Origin: Akkermansiaceae bacterium
Lineage (GTDB): Bacteria > Verrucomicrobiota > Verrucomicrobiia > Verrucomicrobiales > Akkermansiaceae
DNA: 64,000 nucleotides
Direction of reading: 5' to 3'
NCBI GenBank assembly: GCA_018402445.1
Contig: JAGYIT010000017.1
Location: 434,001 to 498,000 of the forward strand
How positions within the stretch are numbered: position 1 is the first letter of the stretch; each line of letters opens with the position of its first letter. This document shows, in pieces, positions 16,488-24,654 of the stretch. Made by a program: the position numbers and the translations under genes. A model generated the notes under the pieces. It searched no databases, was not told the DNA's origin, and saw nothing but the letters and a program-made list of their open reading frames with translations.

Positions 16488-17677
16488 GGCTCGCCGCCCT
16501 CCGGTTTCGCGGGCAGTTTTTTCACCTTCCTGCGTTTCTTTTTCTTGGCCGGGATCAGGCCTTTCATGTGCTCGGATTTCCCGTAGCAGAGGAGCGTGTC
16601 ATCGGCATCGAGGATGCGGCAGCCCTTGGGATTGGAGATGACCGAGCCTTTGCGGCGGAGGGTGAGCACCACCACGTCCTGCTCGCGCAAGCCGGTTTGC
16701 TCGATGGTCATGCCCACGTAGGTGCTGCCGATGGGGATGTGGATGTCCGCCACCGAGTAGCCGCGGGAGACGGTGAGCCGCTGGCGGATGTCGATCTCGG
16801 GAAATTTCACCTGATCCTCGATGTAGTCGATGATCTCGCCGGCGATGTCGAGCCCGCTGGCTCCCTCGATGCCCTCGAGGCCGGGCGAGGAGTTCACCTC
16901 CATGATCTGCGGGCCGTCCTTGCCCTCCAGCATATCGACGCCGCAAATGCGCAGGCCCATGATCTGCGCGGCGCGGACGGCGGCTTCCTCGTAGGCGGGA
17001 TCGAGGGTGATGGCCTCGGCCTTGCCGCCGCGGTGGACGTTGGAGCGGAACTCCTGGCCCTGCGCCACGCGCCGGATCGCTGCGACGACGCGGTCACCGA
17101 TCACGAACGCGCGGACATCCTTGCCTTTGCTTTCCGCCACGAATTTCTGGAGAAGGACTTGCTGTTTGGTCGAGTGTAGGGTCTCGACGATGGCACGTGC
17201 GATCTCGATCTTGTCGGCGAGGATGACGCCCACACCCTGGGTGCCCTCGAGGAGTTTGATGATGACGGGCGCGCCACCGACGCGGATCAGGGCGTCCTCG
17301 AGGTCGCGCTTGTCATCGACGTAGGCCGAGGTGGGGATGCCGACGTCGTGGCGGGAAAGGATCTGGAGCGAGCGGAGCTTGTCGCGGGAGTTGCTGATAC
17401 CAGCGGCGGTGTTCGGCGTGAAGACATCCATCTGCTCGAACTGCCGGACGACCGCCGTGCCGTAGCGCGTGATCGAAGTGCCGATCCGCGGCAGCACCGC
17501 ATCGGGCGTGCGGAGGGCTTTCCCGTGGTAATAGAGCGCCGGATCGCCCTGATCGAGCGCGATGGTGAGGCGCAGGGTGTTGAGCACCTCAATCTTGTGT
17601 CCCCGTTTGCGGCCCGCCTCGATGAGGCGGCGGGTGGAGTAGCATTTCGGCGAACAGGAAAGGATGGCGAGCTTCAT
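16484..17677 (-). CDS. rimK: RimK-like glutamate ligase fused to a TrkA-C (RCK_C) domain
   Basis: The ATG at 17677 (MKLAILSCSPKC) fits RimK better than the track start 36 bp upstream and gives 397 residues. Residues 1-285 are the ATP-grasp ligase that adds glutamates to ribosomal protein S6: pre-ATP-grasp region, VIIKLLEGTQGVGV, QKFVAESKGKDVRAFV, EFRSNVHRGG and the metal site IMEVNSSPGLEG. Residues about 305-375 match the RCK_C/TrkA-C ligand-binding domain (VADIHIPIGSTYVG, LTLRRKGSVISNP, DADDTLLCYG). A basic tail KKKKRRKVKK follows. TrkA-C domains bind nucleotides or small signals, so the fusion suggests allosteric control. The gene is coupled to rimB by a 4-bp overlap. Confidence 0.88.
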   Translation of the reverse strand: MKLAILSCSPKCYSTRRLIEAGRKRGHKIEVLNTLRLTIALDQGDPALYYHGKALRTPDAVLPRIGTSITRYGTAVVRQFEQMDVFTPNTAAGISNSRDKLRSLQILSRHDVGIPTSAYVDDKRDLEDALIRVGGAPVIIKLLEGTQGVGVILADKIEIARAIVETLHSTKQQVLLQKFVAESKGKDVRAFVIGDRVVAAIRRVAQGQEFRSNVHRGGKAEAITLDPAYEEAAVRAAQIMGLRICGVDMLEGKDGPQIMEVNSSPGLEGIEGASGLDIAGEIIDYIEDQVKFPEIDIRQRLTVSRGYSVADIHIPIGSTYVGMTIEQTGLREQDVVVLTLRRKGSVISNPKGCRILDADDTLLCYGKSEHMKGLIPAKKKKRRKVKKLPAKPEGGEP

Positions 17678-17787
17678 GCGGGGCGGGAGAGCGCGATGCA
17701 TACGCCGCGCCATTCCTCAGGTCAAAACAAAGTCCGCAACATAACTGTCGGAAAGGAACACTTCCCCCGCCGCGTAGTTTTTTCACC

Positions 17788-19053
17788 ATGCAAAATCCCA
17801 TCGTCTTCTCCCGCCGCCGTTTCCTGACCGGAGCCGCCGCCACCACCGCCCTCGGCCCCATGATCCTCCGCGCCGCGCCCGTTAACGCACAGCTCAACAT
17901 CGCTTTCATCGGCTACGGCAAGCGGACTTACGGGGTGATGGGACACGCGCTGCGGCAGGCGGATGTGCGCATCGTTGCGGTATGCGAGGTGGAGGGCACC
18001 CGGCTCGCGAAGGCGAAGGAGGAGGTCGAGAAACGTTACGCCGAGGACATGAAATCCGGTGCCTACAAGGGCTGCGCGACCTACGTGGATTACCGGGAAA
18101 TGCTGGAGCGTGACGATCTCGACGCGGTGGTGATCATGACGCCCGACCACATGCACGTCCACCCGGCGCTCGCGGCGGCGAAGAGGAAACTAGATATCTA
18201 TTGCGAGAAGCCGCTCACCCAGAACATCGCCGAGGGACGCCTGCTGGTGAACAGCGTGCGGGATCACAAGATCATTTTCCAAACCGGCAGCCAGCAGCGC
18301 TGCGAGTTCGGCCACAATTTCCGCAAGGCGGTGGAGTTGATCCGCGCGGGCGGCATCGGCGACATAAAGACGATCCGCATCGGTGTCGGCGCGTCGCCAA
18401 AGCCCTGCGATCTTCCCGAGCAGGAGACTCCGGAAAACGTGAACTGGGATCTCTGGCTCGGGCCCGCGCCGCAACGCGGATACCATGAGGAACTCTGTCC
18501 GAAAGGCATCCACAACCATTTCCCCGCCTTCCGCAGATACGAGGAATACACCGGCGGCATGCTGGCGGACATGGGCGCGCACCATTTCGACATCGCGCAA
18601 TGGGCGATGGGCATGGACGCCAGCGGCCCGGTGAGCGTGGAGCCTCCGGCGGCGGGAGATACGGGCCTGAAATTCACCTACGCGAACGGCGTGGAGATGT
18701 TCCACGGCGGGCCGAGCGGCTGCACCTTCGAGGGCACGAAAGGCACGATCCGGGTGGATCGGAACAAGCTCGAAAGCGATCCGGCGGAGATCCTCGCCAC
18801 GCCGCTCGCCGGCGGCGGTGCCTGGCCCAAGGATCACCTCCGTGACTGGCTCGATTGCATCAAGACGCGTGAGGAGCCGATCTGCTCCGCGGAAACCGGC
18901 CACCGCACCGCGACTGTCTGCCACCTCGCGAACATTGGCTATAAGCTACGCCGGAAACTCACATGGGATCCCGCCAAGGAGGAATTTCCTGGCGACGCCG
19001 AAGCCAACGCCCTCACGACCCGCAAACCGCGCGAGGGATGGGAATACGCCTGA
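17788..19053 (+). CDS. Tat-exported Gfo/Idh/MocA-family oxidoreductase
   Basis: This 421-residue protein starts with a twin-arginine signal (SRRRFLTGAAATTALG). The Rossmann NAD(P)-binding domain follows (IAFIGYGKRTYG, VVIMTPDHMH), with the catalytic-Lys motif EKPLT near residue 140. The C-terminal alpha/beta substrate domain has the conserved HHFDIAQWAMG region. Members act on sugars or cyclitols; the substrate cannot be told. A second, more distant family member follows 130 bp downstream, a pattern common in Verrucomicrobia that degrade complex glycans. Confidence 0.9.
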   Translation: MQNPIVFSRRRFLTGAAATTALGPMILRAAPVNAQLNIAFIGYGKRTYGVMGHALRQADVRIVAVCEVEGTRLAKAKEEVEKRYAEDMKSGAYKGCATYVDYREMLERDDLDAVVIMTPDHMHVHPALAAAKRKLDIYCEKPLTQNIAEGRLLVNSVRDHKIIFQTGSQQRCEFGHNFRKAVELIRAGGIGDIKTIRIGVGASPKPCDLPEQETPENVNWDLWLGPAPQRGYHEELCPKGIHNHFPAFRRYEEYTGGMLADMGAHHFDIAQWAMGMDASGPVSVEPPAAGDTGLKFTYANGVEMFHGGPSGCTFEGTKGTIRVDRNKLESDPAEILATPLAGGGAWPKDHLRDWLDCIKTREEPICSAETGHRTATVCHLANIGYKLRRKLTWDPAKEEFPGDAEANALTTRKPREGWEYA

Positions 19054-19185
19054 ACAGAAAGGATCGTTGTGCCCGGGGGGAGCGCGCGTCAGGGGGCAAG
19101 TGATGCCTGCGTTGGCTGTAAAGAAGGAACAGGCCGCGATTTTTCTCTGTAAGCCGAGCATGGATTACGCTGTAATACAGGCATC

Positions 19186-20460
19186 ATGGAATTCACCCAC
19201 CGCCGCACATTCATCAAGGCTGCCGGAGCCACCGCCGCCTTTTCCGCTTTTCCGAACATTCTTCTCGGCGCGCAGGCCAACAACGCGAAGCTCAAGATCG
19301 GCCTGGTCGGCTGCGGCGGGCGGGGCACGGGGGCGGCGCAACAGGCGCTCTCCGCGGATGACAACACGGTGCTCTGGGCGATCGGCGATGTGTTCGAAAC
19401 GCAGATCCCGAAGGCGCTGAACAACCTGAAACGCTTCGAGGGCAGGCTGGAGGCTCCGAAGGAACGGCAGTTTTCCGGGCTGGACGCTTTCCAGAAAGTG
19501 ATCGAGAGCGGGGTGGATGTGATCCTTTTGGCCAGCCCTCCCGGCTTCCGCCCGGAGCACATGCGCGCGGCGGTAGAGGCGGGGAAACATGTGTTCGCGG
19601 AGAAGCCGATGGCGGTGGATGTGGCCGGTGTGAAATCCGTGGTGGAGACGGCGCGGCTCGCGAAGGAGAAAGGCCTCACGCTCCAGCACGGCTATTGCTG
19701 GCGCTTCGACACGGCCGTGCGCGAAGGCTACGGCAAGCTCTTGGCCGGGGAGCTGGGGCGCGTGGTTTCCGTTTACGGCACCTACCTTGGCAATGTGCCG
19801 AAACCCTCGACTTCCATCGACCAGCGCGACCCCACGTGGAGCGATGTGGAATGGCAGATCCGCAACTGGATGGGCCACGAGTGGCTGGCCGGCGGGCCGC
19901 TGCTGGAGCAGGCGATCCACACGGTGGACAAGGTTTCCTGGGCGATGGGCGACGCGGATCCGATCGCGGCGCGTGGCGGCGGCGGACGCGGGCAGCGCGA
20001 GGACGACGGCAATGTCTGGGATCATTACGATGTCACCTACGAGTATCCGGGTGGGGTTTTCTGCCACGTCGGCCAGCGGCAGCACGCGGGCTGTTTCAAC
20101 GAGGTGGTGGACCGGGTGTTCTGCGAGAAAGGCACTCTGGAAGCTCCGGGCCGCGTGTTGATCAAGGATCCTTCCGGCAAGATGACTTGGGCGTTCCGCG
20201 GGCAGGGATCAAACATGTATCAGGTCTGCCACAACGAGTGGTTCGCCGCGATCCGCAAGGGCGAGGAGCTCAACACCGGCGACCTCATGGTCCGCAGCAC
20301 GATGCTCGGCATCCTCGGCCGGGAGGCCGCGCACACCGGCCAGCGGGTGACTTGGGAGCAGCTCTGGAAATCCGAGCAGGATCACGCGCCGGACACGCTG
20401 AAGCTTTCCGACGCGCATCCCGTCGCGCCGGTTCCGAAGCCGGGCGCGCACAAAATCTGA
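19186..20460 (+). CDS. Tat-exported Gfo/Idh/MocA-family oxidoreductase
   Basis: This 424-residue protein has a twin-arginine-like leader (HRRTFIKAAGATAAF), a glycine-rich NAD(P) loop IGLVGCGGRGTG and the catalytic-Lys segment AEKPMAVDV near residue 138. Its C-terminal domain contains a Gly-rich stretch RGGGGRGQREDDG and a conserved HEWLAGGPLLEQAIHTVD helix. Export through Tat implies the cofactor is bound before transport. It is a paralogue of the preceding gene by family only; the two sequences are far apart. Confidence 0.9.
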   Translation: MEFTHRRTFIKAAGATAAFSAFPNILLGAQANNAKLKIGLVGCGGRGTGAAQQALSADDNTVLWAIGDVFETQIPKALNNLKRFEGRLEAPKERQFSGLDAFQKVIESGVDVILLASPPGFRPEHMRAAVEAGKHVFAEKPMAVDVAGVKSVVETARLAKEKGLTLQHGYCWRFDTAVREGYGKLLAGELGRVVSVYGTYLGNVPKPSTSIDQRDPTWSDVEWQIRNWMGHEWLAGGPLLEQAIHTVDKVSWAMGDADPIAARGGGGRGQREDDGNVWDHYDVTYEYPGGVFCHVGQRQHAGCFNEVVDRVFCEKGTLEAPGRVLIKDPSGKMTWAFRGQGSNMYQVCHNEWFAAIRKGEELNTGDLMVRSTMLGILGREAAHTGQRVTWEQLWKSEQDHAPDTLKLSDAHPVAPVPKPGAHKI

Positions 20461-20532
20461 CCGGTCTCGAAATTTCCGGATCAAGCGTTCCCCGTGAAAA
20501 GTCTTGCACCGGGGGAACCCGCGACCTAACCC

Positions 20533-20976
20533 ATGCCCATGGCTCTTGAAACTACATTGATTCTCTTTAAACCCGACGCCCTTGCGAAAAACCTCACCGG
20601 CGAGGTGCTTGCCCGTTTCCAGAAGGAAGGCTTTCTAGTCCGCGGCATCAAGATGATGTCCCTCAGCGACGAAATCCTCGCCGAGCATTACTCACACATA
20701 GCGGATAAGCCGTTTTTCCCCTCGGTTCGCGGCTTCATGCAGGAAACGCCCGTGATCGCGCTCGCGCTCGAAGGCGAGGACGTCATCGCCCGCGTTCGCC
20801 ACCTGCTCGGCCCCACCGACTCCATGGTCGCTGCTCCCGGCACGATCCGCGGTGATTTCGGCTTCAAGGATGCCGACGCGAAGATGCGCAACGTCTGCCA
20901 CGCCTCCGATTCCCCGGAAGCCGCCGCCGCCGAGATCAAGCGCTTCTTCAAGGACGGCGAGATCTTTTCCTACTAA
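20533..20976 (+). CDS. ndk: Nucleoside diphosphate kinase
   Basis: This 147-residue enzyme transfers phosphate between nucleoside triphosphates and diphosphates. Conserved elements are TTLILFKPDAL, GTIRGDFGF and the phosphohistidine region NVCHASDSPEAA (the family usually has HGSDS, so HASDS is a mild variant). Length matches the family. The start may be the ATG at 20533 or the one 6 bp later. A REPIN begins 5 bp after its stop codon. Confidence 0.95.
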   Translation: MPMALETTLILFKPDALAKNLTGEVLARFQKEGFLVRGIKMMSLSDEILAEHYSHIADKPFFPSVRGFMQETPVIALALEGEDVIARVRHLLGPTDSMVAAPGTIRGDFGFKDADAKMRNVCHASDSPEAAAAEIKRFFKDGEIFSY

Positions 20977-20981
20977 GGAAT

Positions 20982-21131
20982 TTGGACTGCTACAGCCTGC
21001 TGTAGCTTTCCGCGAGACAGCCTGCTGTCAGCGGCGGAGGACTGGGAGTGGTAGCGCTGCAAGATACCAATGCCGTCCGGCTCGCAGCAGGGCTGCATTG
21101 CCGAAAGCTACAGCAGGCTGTAGCAGTCCAA
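20982..21131. repeat. REPIN family A, copy 1 (upstream of RAYT1)
   Basis: A 150-bp element with perfect 29-bp terminal inverted repeats, beginning TTGGACTGCTACAGCCTGCT and ending with the exact reverse complement at 21103-21131. Internal small palindromes (GACAGCCTGCTGTC and GCAGCAGGGCTGC) are also present. A second copy in direct orientation lies at 21807-21956 on the other side of a RAYT gene. Confidence 0.9.
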
Positions 21132-21136
21132 GGTTC

Positions 21137-21182
21137 CACTCCAAGGTTTTCACTCCAAGGTTTTCACTCCAAGGTTTTCACT
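21137..21182. repeat. Three tandem copies of a 14-bp unit
   Basis: The unit ACTCCAAGGTTTTC is repeated three times without change, followed by a partial fourth. The array lies between REPIN copy 1 and the 3' end of the RAYT gene, whose stop codon falls in the last unit. It looks like replication slippage on the edge of the element. Confidence 0.7.
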
Positions 21183-21786
21183 CGCCGTCTTTGCGGGCGA
21201 TTTCGTCGTATCGGTGGCTGGCGATGGTTTTCACCCAAGCTGGGGATACTTCCTTCGTGAAACGCAGGGCGCTGCACCATTTCCAATCCGAACCCTTAGC
21301 CACCAGTCCGTGATGAACGGCATTCTGATGGACATAATGAAGTCGCGCCAGATAGCTCGCCTGATGGGTGAGATGGGTTTCCCGGAAATTCTGCCAGAGC
21401 CGGGTTCTGCCTGGGACGTTTTCCCTGCGGTTGAGCTCCTTGGTGGTGAGGCTGTGGAGTTTCCTCACCGCCTCGCGGAGTGATTCCGCGCCGTTCGTAT
21501 TCTGAGGAATGTGGGCGACGAAATGATAGTGGTTCGACAGCACCGCCCAAGCCTCCAGCTTCCAACCGTGGTTTGCGGCGATGATAAAAAGTGTTTCCTC
21601 GAACCAATCCTTCATGGCGTCGTCCGCCAGCAAGTGTCGCTCTTCCGCCGCCCTAGCGGTCAGGAAGTAGACCCCCGCCGTGCCCAACCGATGTGGCGGG
21701 GCGTGTGGCCAATCCCTAGTTCCTTTGGCGGTCTGCTCGACATTGGGCAGAAAATCCATGGAGTGGTTATGACGGGGTGGGTGCAT
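21178..21786 (-). CDS. RAYT transposase (REP-associated tyrosine transposase), RAYT1
   Basis: This 202-residue Y1-type HUH transposase has the metal-binding motif SNHYHFVAHIP (about residues 83-93) and the tyrosine region LARLHYVHQNAVHHGLV (about 145-162). It also has LWQNFRETHLT and a C-terminal WKWCSALRF motif. RAYTs are single-copy, domesticated relatives of IS200/IS605 transposases that bind and cut REP hairpins. This one sits exactly between two near-identical REPINs (family A), the usual arrangement for a RAYT and its substrate. Confidence 0.9.
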   Translation of the reverse strand: MHPPRHNHSMDFLPNVEQTAKGTRDWPHAPPHRLGTAGVYFLTARAAEERHLLADDAMKDWFEETLFIIAANHGWKLEAWAVLSNHYHFVAHIPQNTNGAESLREAVRKLHSLTTKELNRRENVPGRTRLWQNFRETHLTHQASYLARLHYVHQNAVHHGLVAKGSDWKWCSALRFTKEVSPAWVKTIASHRYDEIARKDGE

Positions 21787-21806
21787 TTGTCGAGCTTGGA
21801 GATGCC

Positions 21807-21956
21807 TTGGACTGCTACAGCCTGCTGTAGCTTTCCGCGAGACAGCCTGCTGTCAGCGGCGGAGGATCGGGAGTGGTAGCGCTGCAAGATACCAATGCCG
21901 TCCGGCTCGCAGCAGGGCTGCATTGCCGAAAGCTACAGCAGGCTGTAGCAGTCCAA
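21807..21956. repeat. REPIN family A, copy 2 (between RAYT1 and Sua5)
   Basis: The same 150-bp element as 20982-21131, differing at only about two positions (GGACTGGG versus GGATCGGG). It ends about 30 bp before the likely Sua5 start, so it may lie in that gene's promoter or leader. Its hairpin arms are complete. Confidence 0.9.
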
Positions 21957-21988
21957 GTCACAGCCTGCGGCTTGCAATGCGGCGTTCC

Positions 21989-23029
21989 ATGCGGAAGCAT
22001 CACCACGTGTTCGAGACAAAGATCATTGAGGCGACCGACGATGGGATGAAGAAGGCGCAGAACGAAGCGGTCGCTCTTTTGCAGAAGGGCGAGGTCGTCG
22101 CGCTGCCGACGGAAACGGTTTATGGGCTGGCGGCAGATGCTTTCAATCCGGATGCGGTGGCGAAAATTTTCGCAGCGAAGGAGCGTCCGAGCTTCGATCC
22201 TCTGATCGTTCACATCGCCTCGTTCCGGGATCTGGAGCGCGTGGCGGTGGTGTCGGAGGAGATCCGGGCGACGGTGAACCAGCTCGCCAACGAGTTCTGG
22301 CCCGGGCCGCTCACGATCATTTTGCCCAAGACTCCAGAAGTGCCGGACATCGTGACCAGCGGTCTGCCGACGGTGGGCGTGAGGCAGAGCGGGCATCCAA
22401 TTTTCAGGGCGATCAACAAAGCGCTGGGCAACCCCATCGCCGCGCCGAGCGCGAACCGCTTCGGGCGCATTTCCCCGACCTCCGCCTCCGCTGTGATGAA
22501 GGAACTCGGCGGGCGCATCCCGCTGATTGTCGATGCGGGCGCTTGTAACGAGGGCTTGGAAAGCACGATCATCCGCATCGAGCCGCGCGAGGGCAAGAAG
22601 CCGATTTTTTACCTCCACCGCGCCGGCCCGATCACCAAGGAGCAGCTTCAGAAATTCGGGAAAGTGGAGAAGGCCAAACCCGCCGACAAGCTCCAGGCTC
22701 CCGGCGAACTGGAAAGCCATTACGCGCCGCTCACACCTTTCCGCCTCATCGAGAAGCCATCCGATTTCACGCCGGAGATCGGCAAGACCTACGGCCTGCT
22801 CAGTTACACCGGCGAGGAGGGCGGCGAGTTCGTCCGCGCGCACCGCTGGGACAACGTCGTCGCGCTCAGCCCCGGCAGCGGGAAACTCGCCGAGGCCGCG
22901 ATCCGCCTGTTTTATGCGATGCGAGAGATGGACGAGATGGAACTCGACGAGATCATCGCGGAACCCGTCACCGAAACCGGCCTCGGGGTCGCGATCATGG
23001 ATCGGTTGCGGCGGGCTTCGGCGAGGTGA
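21989..23029 (+). CDS. L-threonylcarbamoyladenylate synthase (Sua5 type)
   Basis: This enzyme makes threonylcarbamoyl-AMP for the t6A modification of ANN-decoding tRNAs. The YrdC core shows LLQKGEVVALPTETVYGLAAD, KIFAAKERPSFDPLIVH, FWPGPLTIIL, VGVRQSGHPIFRA and IAAPSANRFGRISPT. A C-terminal Sua5 domain (from about residue 215, PGELESHYAPLTPF) identifies it as Sua5 rather than short TsaC. The track ORF begins inside the REPIN; the ATG at 21989 (or 21977) is more likely and gives 346 residues. No clear Shine-Dalgarno is present at either. Confidence 0.9.
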   Translation: MRKHHHVFETKIIEATDDGMKKAQNEAVALLQKGEVVALPTETVYGLAADAFNPDAVAKIFAAKERPSFDPLIVHIASFRDLERVAVVSEEIRATVNQLANEFWPGPLTIILPKTPEVPDIVTSGLPTVGVRQSGHPIFRAINKALGNPIAAPSANRFGRISPTSASAVMKELGGRIPLIVDAGACNEGLESTIIRIEPREGKKPIFYLHRAGPITKEQLQKFGKVEKAKPADKLQAPGELESHYAPLTPFRLIEKPSDFTPEIGKTYGLLSYTGEEGGEFVRAHRWDNVVALSPGSGKLAEAAIRLFYAMREMDEMELDEIIAEPVTETGLGVAIMDRLRRASAR

Positions 23030-23032
23030 GGA

Positions 23033-23215
23033 TCAGTCCTCCGTTTCGATTTCGAGGCCTTGTGTGTAGCGCAGGAATTCGTCTTTTGCCTCGCCCTGCC
23101 ACAGGCCGTTCGACTCCGCGGCGGCATACCAGAGTTCTGCGGCGCGCTCGCATTGCCTGAGCAGGCTCGCAGCCCCGGGTTTATCTTTCCAAAGGGCGGG
23201 CGGGTATTTCCGCAT
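23033..23215 (-). CDS. Small hypothetical protein
   Basis: A 60-residue ORF, MRKYPPALWKDKPG..., convergent with Sua5 and 3 bp from its stop codon. Composition (Trp, Ala and Glu rich, helical) looks protein-like, but I recognise no family and see no strong ribosome binding site. It may be a real small gene or chance. Confidence 0.4.
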   Translation of the reverse strand: MRKYPPALWKDKPGAASLLRQCERAAELWYAAAESNGLWQGEAKDEFLRYTQGLEIETED

Positions 23216-23348
23216 GAAAATCAGGAGCTTGTTTCGCGAAATTGCCAGTCATGCGGAAGTGGAAGCGGAAGATGTGGCATGTCGCAACACATGCCTGCAT
23301 CCTGCCCCGGGAAACGGCAATTCAAGGAAGCCGTTGGGCGGGCGGGAA

Positions 23349-24287
23349 TCATTCGAGGTTAAGTTTTCCTCTTCTTTTTCCCCAGCCATCCGCCGCGACG
23401 GCTAGCAGGATCACCATGCCCTGGATCGCTTTCTCCCAATACGGCGGCTGGTGGAAATGGGTCAGCGCCGGGTTCACGTTCGCCAGCAGCATCATTCCCA
23501 ACAAAACGCCCCACACCGTCCCTCGCCCGCCGCCGATCGCCACGCCGCCGACCACCGCCGCCGCGATCGCCTTCAGCTCTAGGCCGTCGCCGCCGTTCGG
23601 CTGCACCTGCGGGGATTGCGCGAGGTTCAGCGCCGCCGCCAGACCCACCATCCCGCCCATCAACGCGAAGGCCCGGAAAGTTACCACCTTAGGTCTGATC
23701 CCGGCGAGCCGCGCCGCCTCCGCGTCGCTGCCTGTGGCGTAGAGGAACCTCCCGGCCGCGCTGTGTTTCATGGCCCAAGCCGCCGCCAGCAGCACCGCCA
23801 GCGCCACCGCGATCACCACCGCCTGCCCCGCCCCCTGACCCAGTCCGAACCATTGTACGCCCTCCGGCAAATCCAACAGCCGCCCCTTCCGCCACAGCCG
23901 CAGCGCCTCCTGCCAGGTCACCATCGTCGCCAGCGTCACCACGATGCTCGGCAGCCCTAGGAACGCCACCAGAGCCCCGTTCAAAGCCCCCATCAGCGCG
24001 CCCGTTAAAATCCCGGCAAGCACCGCCGCCCCCACCGGCAACCCGGACGAAGCCACCAGCCCCGCCACCACCGCGCACACGCTGAACTGCGCCCCGATCG
24101 AGATATCGATCTGCCGGGTGATGATCACCAGCGCCACCGCCACCGCCGCCACCAGCGCGGGCATCTGCGAGGCCAGCCGCGAAACGAACGGCTGTCCGTC
24201 GAAAAAGTTCGGCGCGAACACCCCCAGCGCCGCCATCAGCAGCACCAGCGCCACCCCCACCGCCATTTCCCGGGAAGCTCCCTTCAT
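23349..24287 (-). CDS. ABC transporter permease, ribose/xylose (RbsC) type
   Basis: About nine hydrophobic segments and family motifs of the BPD_transp_2 permeases are visible: RQIDISIGAQFSVCAVVAG, LPSIVVTLATMV, YATGSDAEAARLAGI and GGVAIGGGRGTVWGVLLG. Such permeases import pentoses or related sugars with an ATPase and a periplasmic binding protein. Neither partner is adjacent, so it is an orphan here. The track start at 24326 (MNANERES) is encoded by a dispersed repeat (24304-24337); the ATG at 24287 (MKGASREM) is preferred, giving 312 residues. Confidence 0.82.
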   Translation of the reverse strand: MKGASREMAVGVALVLLMAALGVFAPNFFDGQPFVSRLASQMPALVAAVAVALVIITRQIDISIGAQFSVCAVVAGLVASSGLPVGAAVLAGILTGALMGALNGALVAFLGLPSIVVTLATMVTWQEALRLWRKGRLLDLPEGVQWFGLGQGAGQAVVIAVALAVLLAAAWAMKHSAAGRFLYATGSDAEAARLAGIRPKVVTFRAFALMGGMVGLAAALNLAQSPQVQPNGGDGLELKAIAAAVVGGVAIGGGRGTVWGVLLGMMLLANVNPALTHFHQPPYWEKAIQGMVILLAVAADGWGKRRGKLNLE

Positions 24288-24303
24288 CCGGAGCACCAGC
24301 CAA

Positions 24304-24337
24304 GATTCGCGTTCATTGGCGTTCATTCGCGGTTAAA
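24304..24337. repeat. Dispersed repeat (family E), copy 1
   Basis: The minus strand reads TTTAACCGCGAATGAACGCC followed by AATGAACGCGAATC. The same TTAACCGCGAATGGACGCGA pattern occurs at 34319-34345. It lies between tRNA-Ala and the permease and supplies the first residues of the longer permease ORF. Confidence 0.65.
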
Positions 24338-24355
24338 AATTCAAGGGAGAGCGCG

Positions 24356-24428
24356 TGGAGCATAGCGGAATCGAACCGCTGACCTTTTCATTGCGAACGA
24401 AACGCTCTACCAACTGAGCTAATGCCCC
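24356..24428 (-). tRNA. tRNA-Ala(CGC)
   Basis: A complete 73-nt cloverleaf: acceptor GGGGCAT/ATGCTCC containing the G3-U70 pair that identifies alanine tRNAs, D arm GCTC-AGTTGGTA-GAGC, anticodon loop TTCGCAA (anticodon CGC), T arm AGCGG-TTCGATT-CCGCT and discriminator A. CCA is not encoded. Confidence 0.93.
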
Positions 24429-24654
24429 TCTCACGCTTAGTTTCGAGAAAAGCCCGACCATCCCCGGAAATCAAGAGGAAGTTCGGCACACCCGAAACGG
24501 CAGGCAAAGGTCGGCGGTCGTTTGCACGGCATGATGTTGAGCAGGCTCGTTCGAGGCGGGGCAGCTCGTGGTGATCGGCATCGCCTATCGCTGGTGGCAG
24601 TGTGGTGGAAGCGGGAAAAATACCGGCGCATGATCGCGCGGTCGGCTTCGGCGC

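Noticed and set aside
19101-19186. 9-bp inverted pair TGATGCCTG / CAGGCATCA upstream of the second oxidoreductase
   Set aside because: Far apart and short; nothing else supports a regulatory role.
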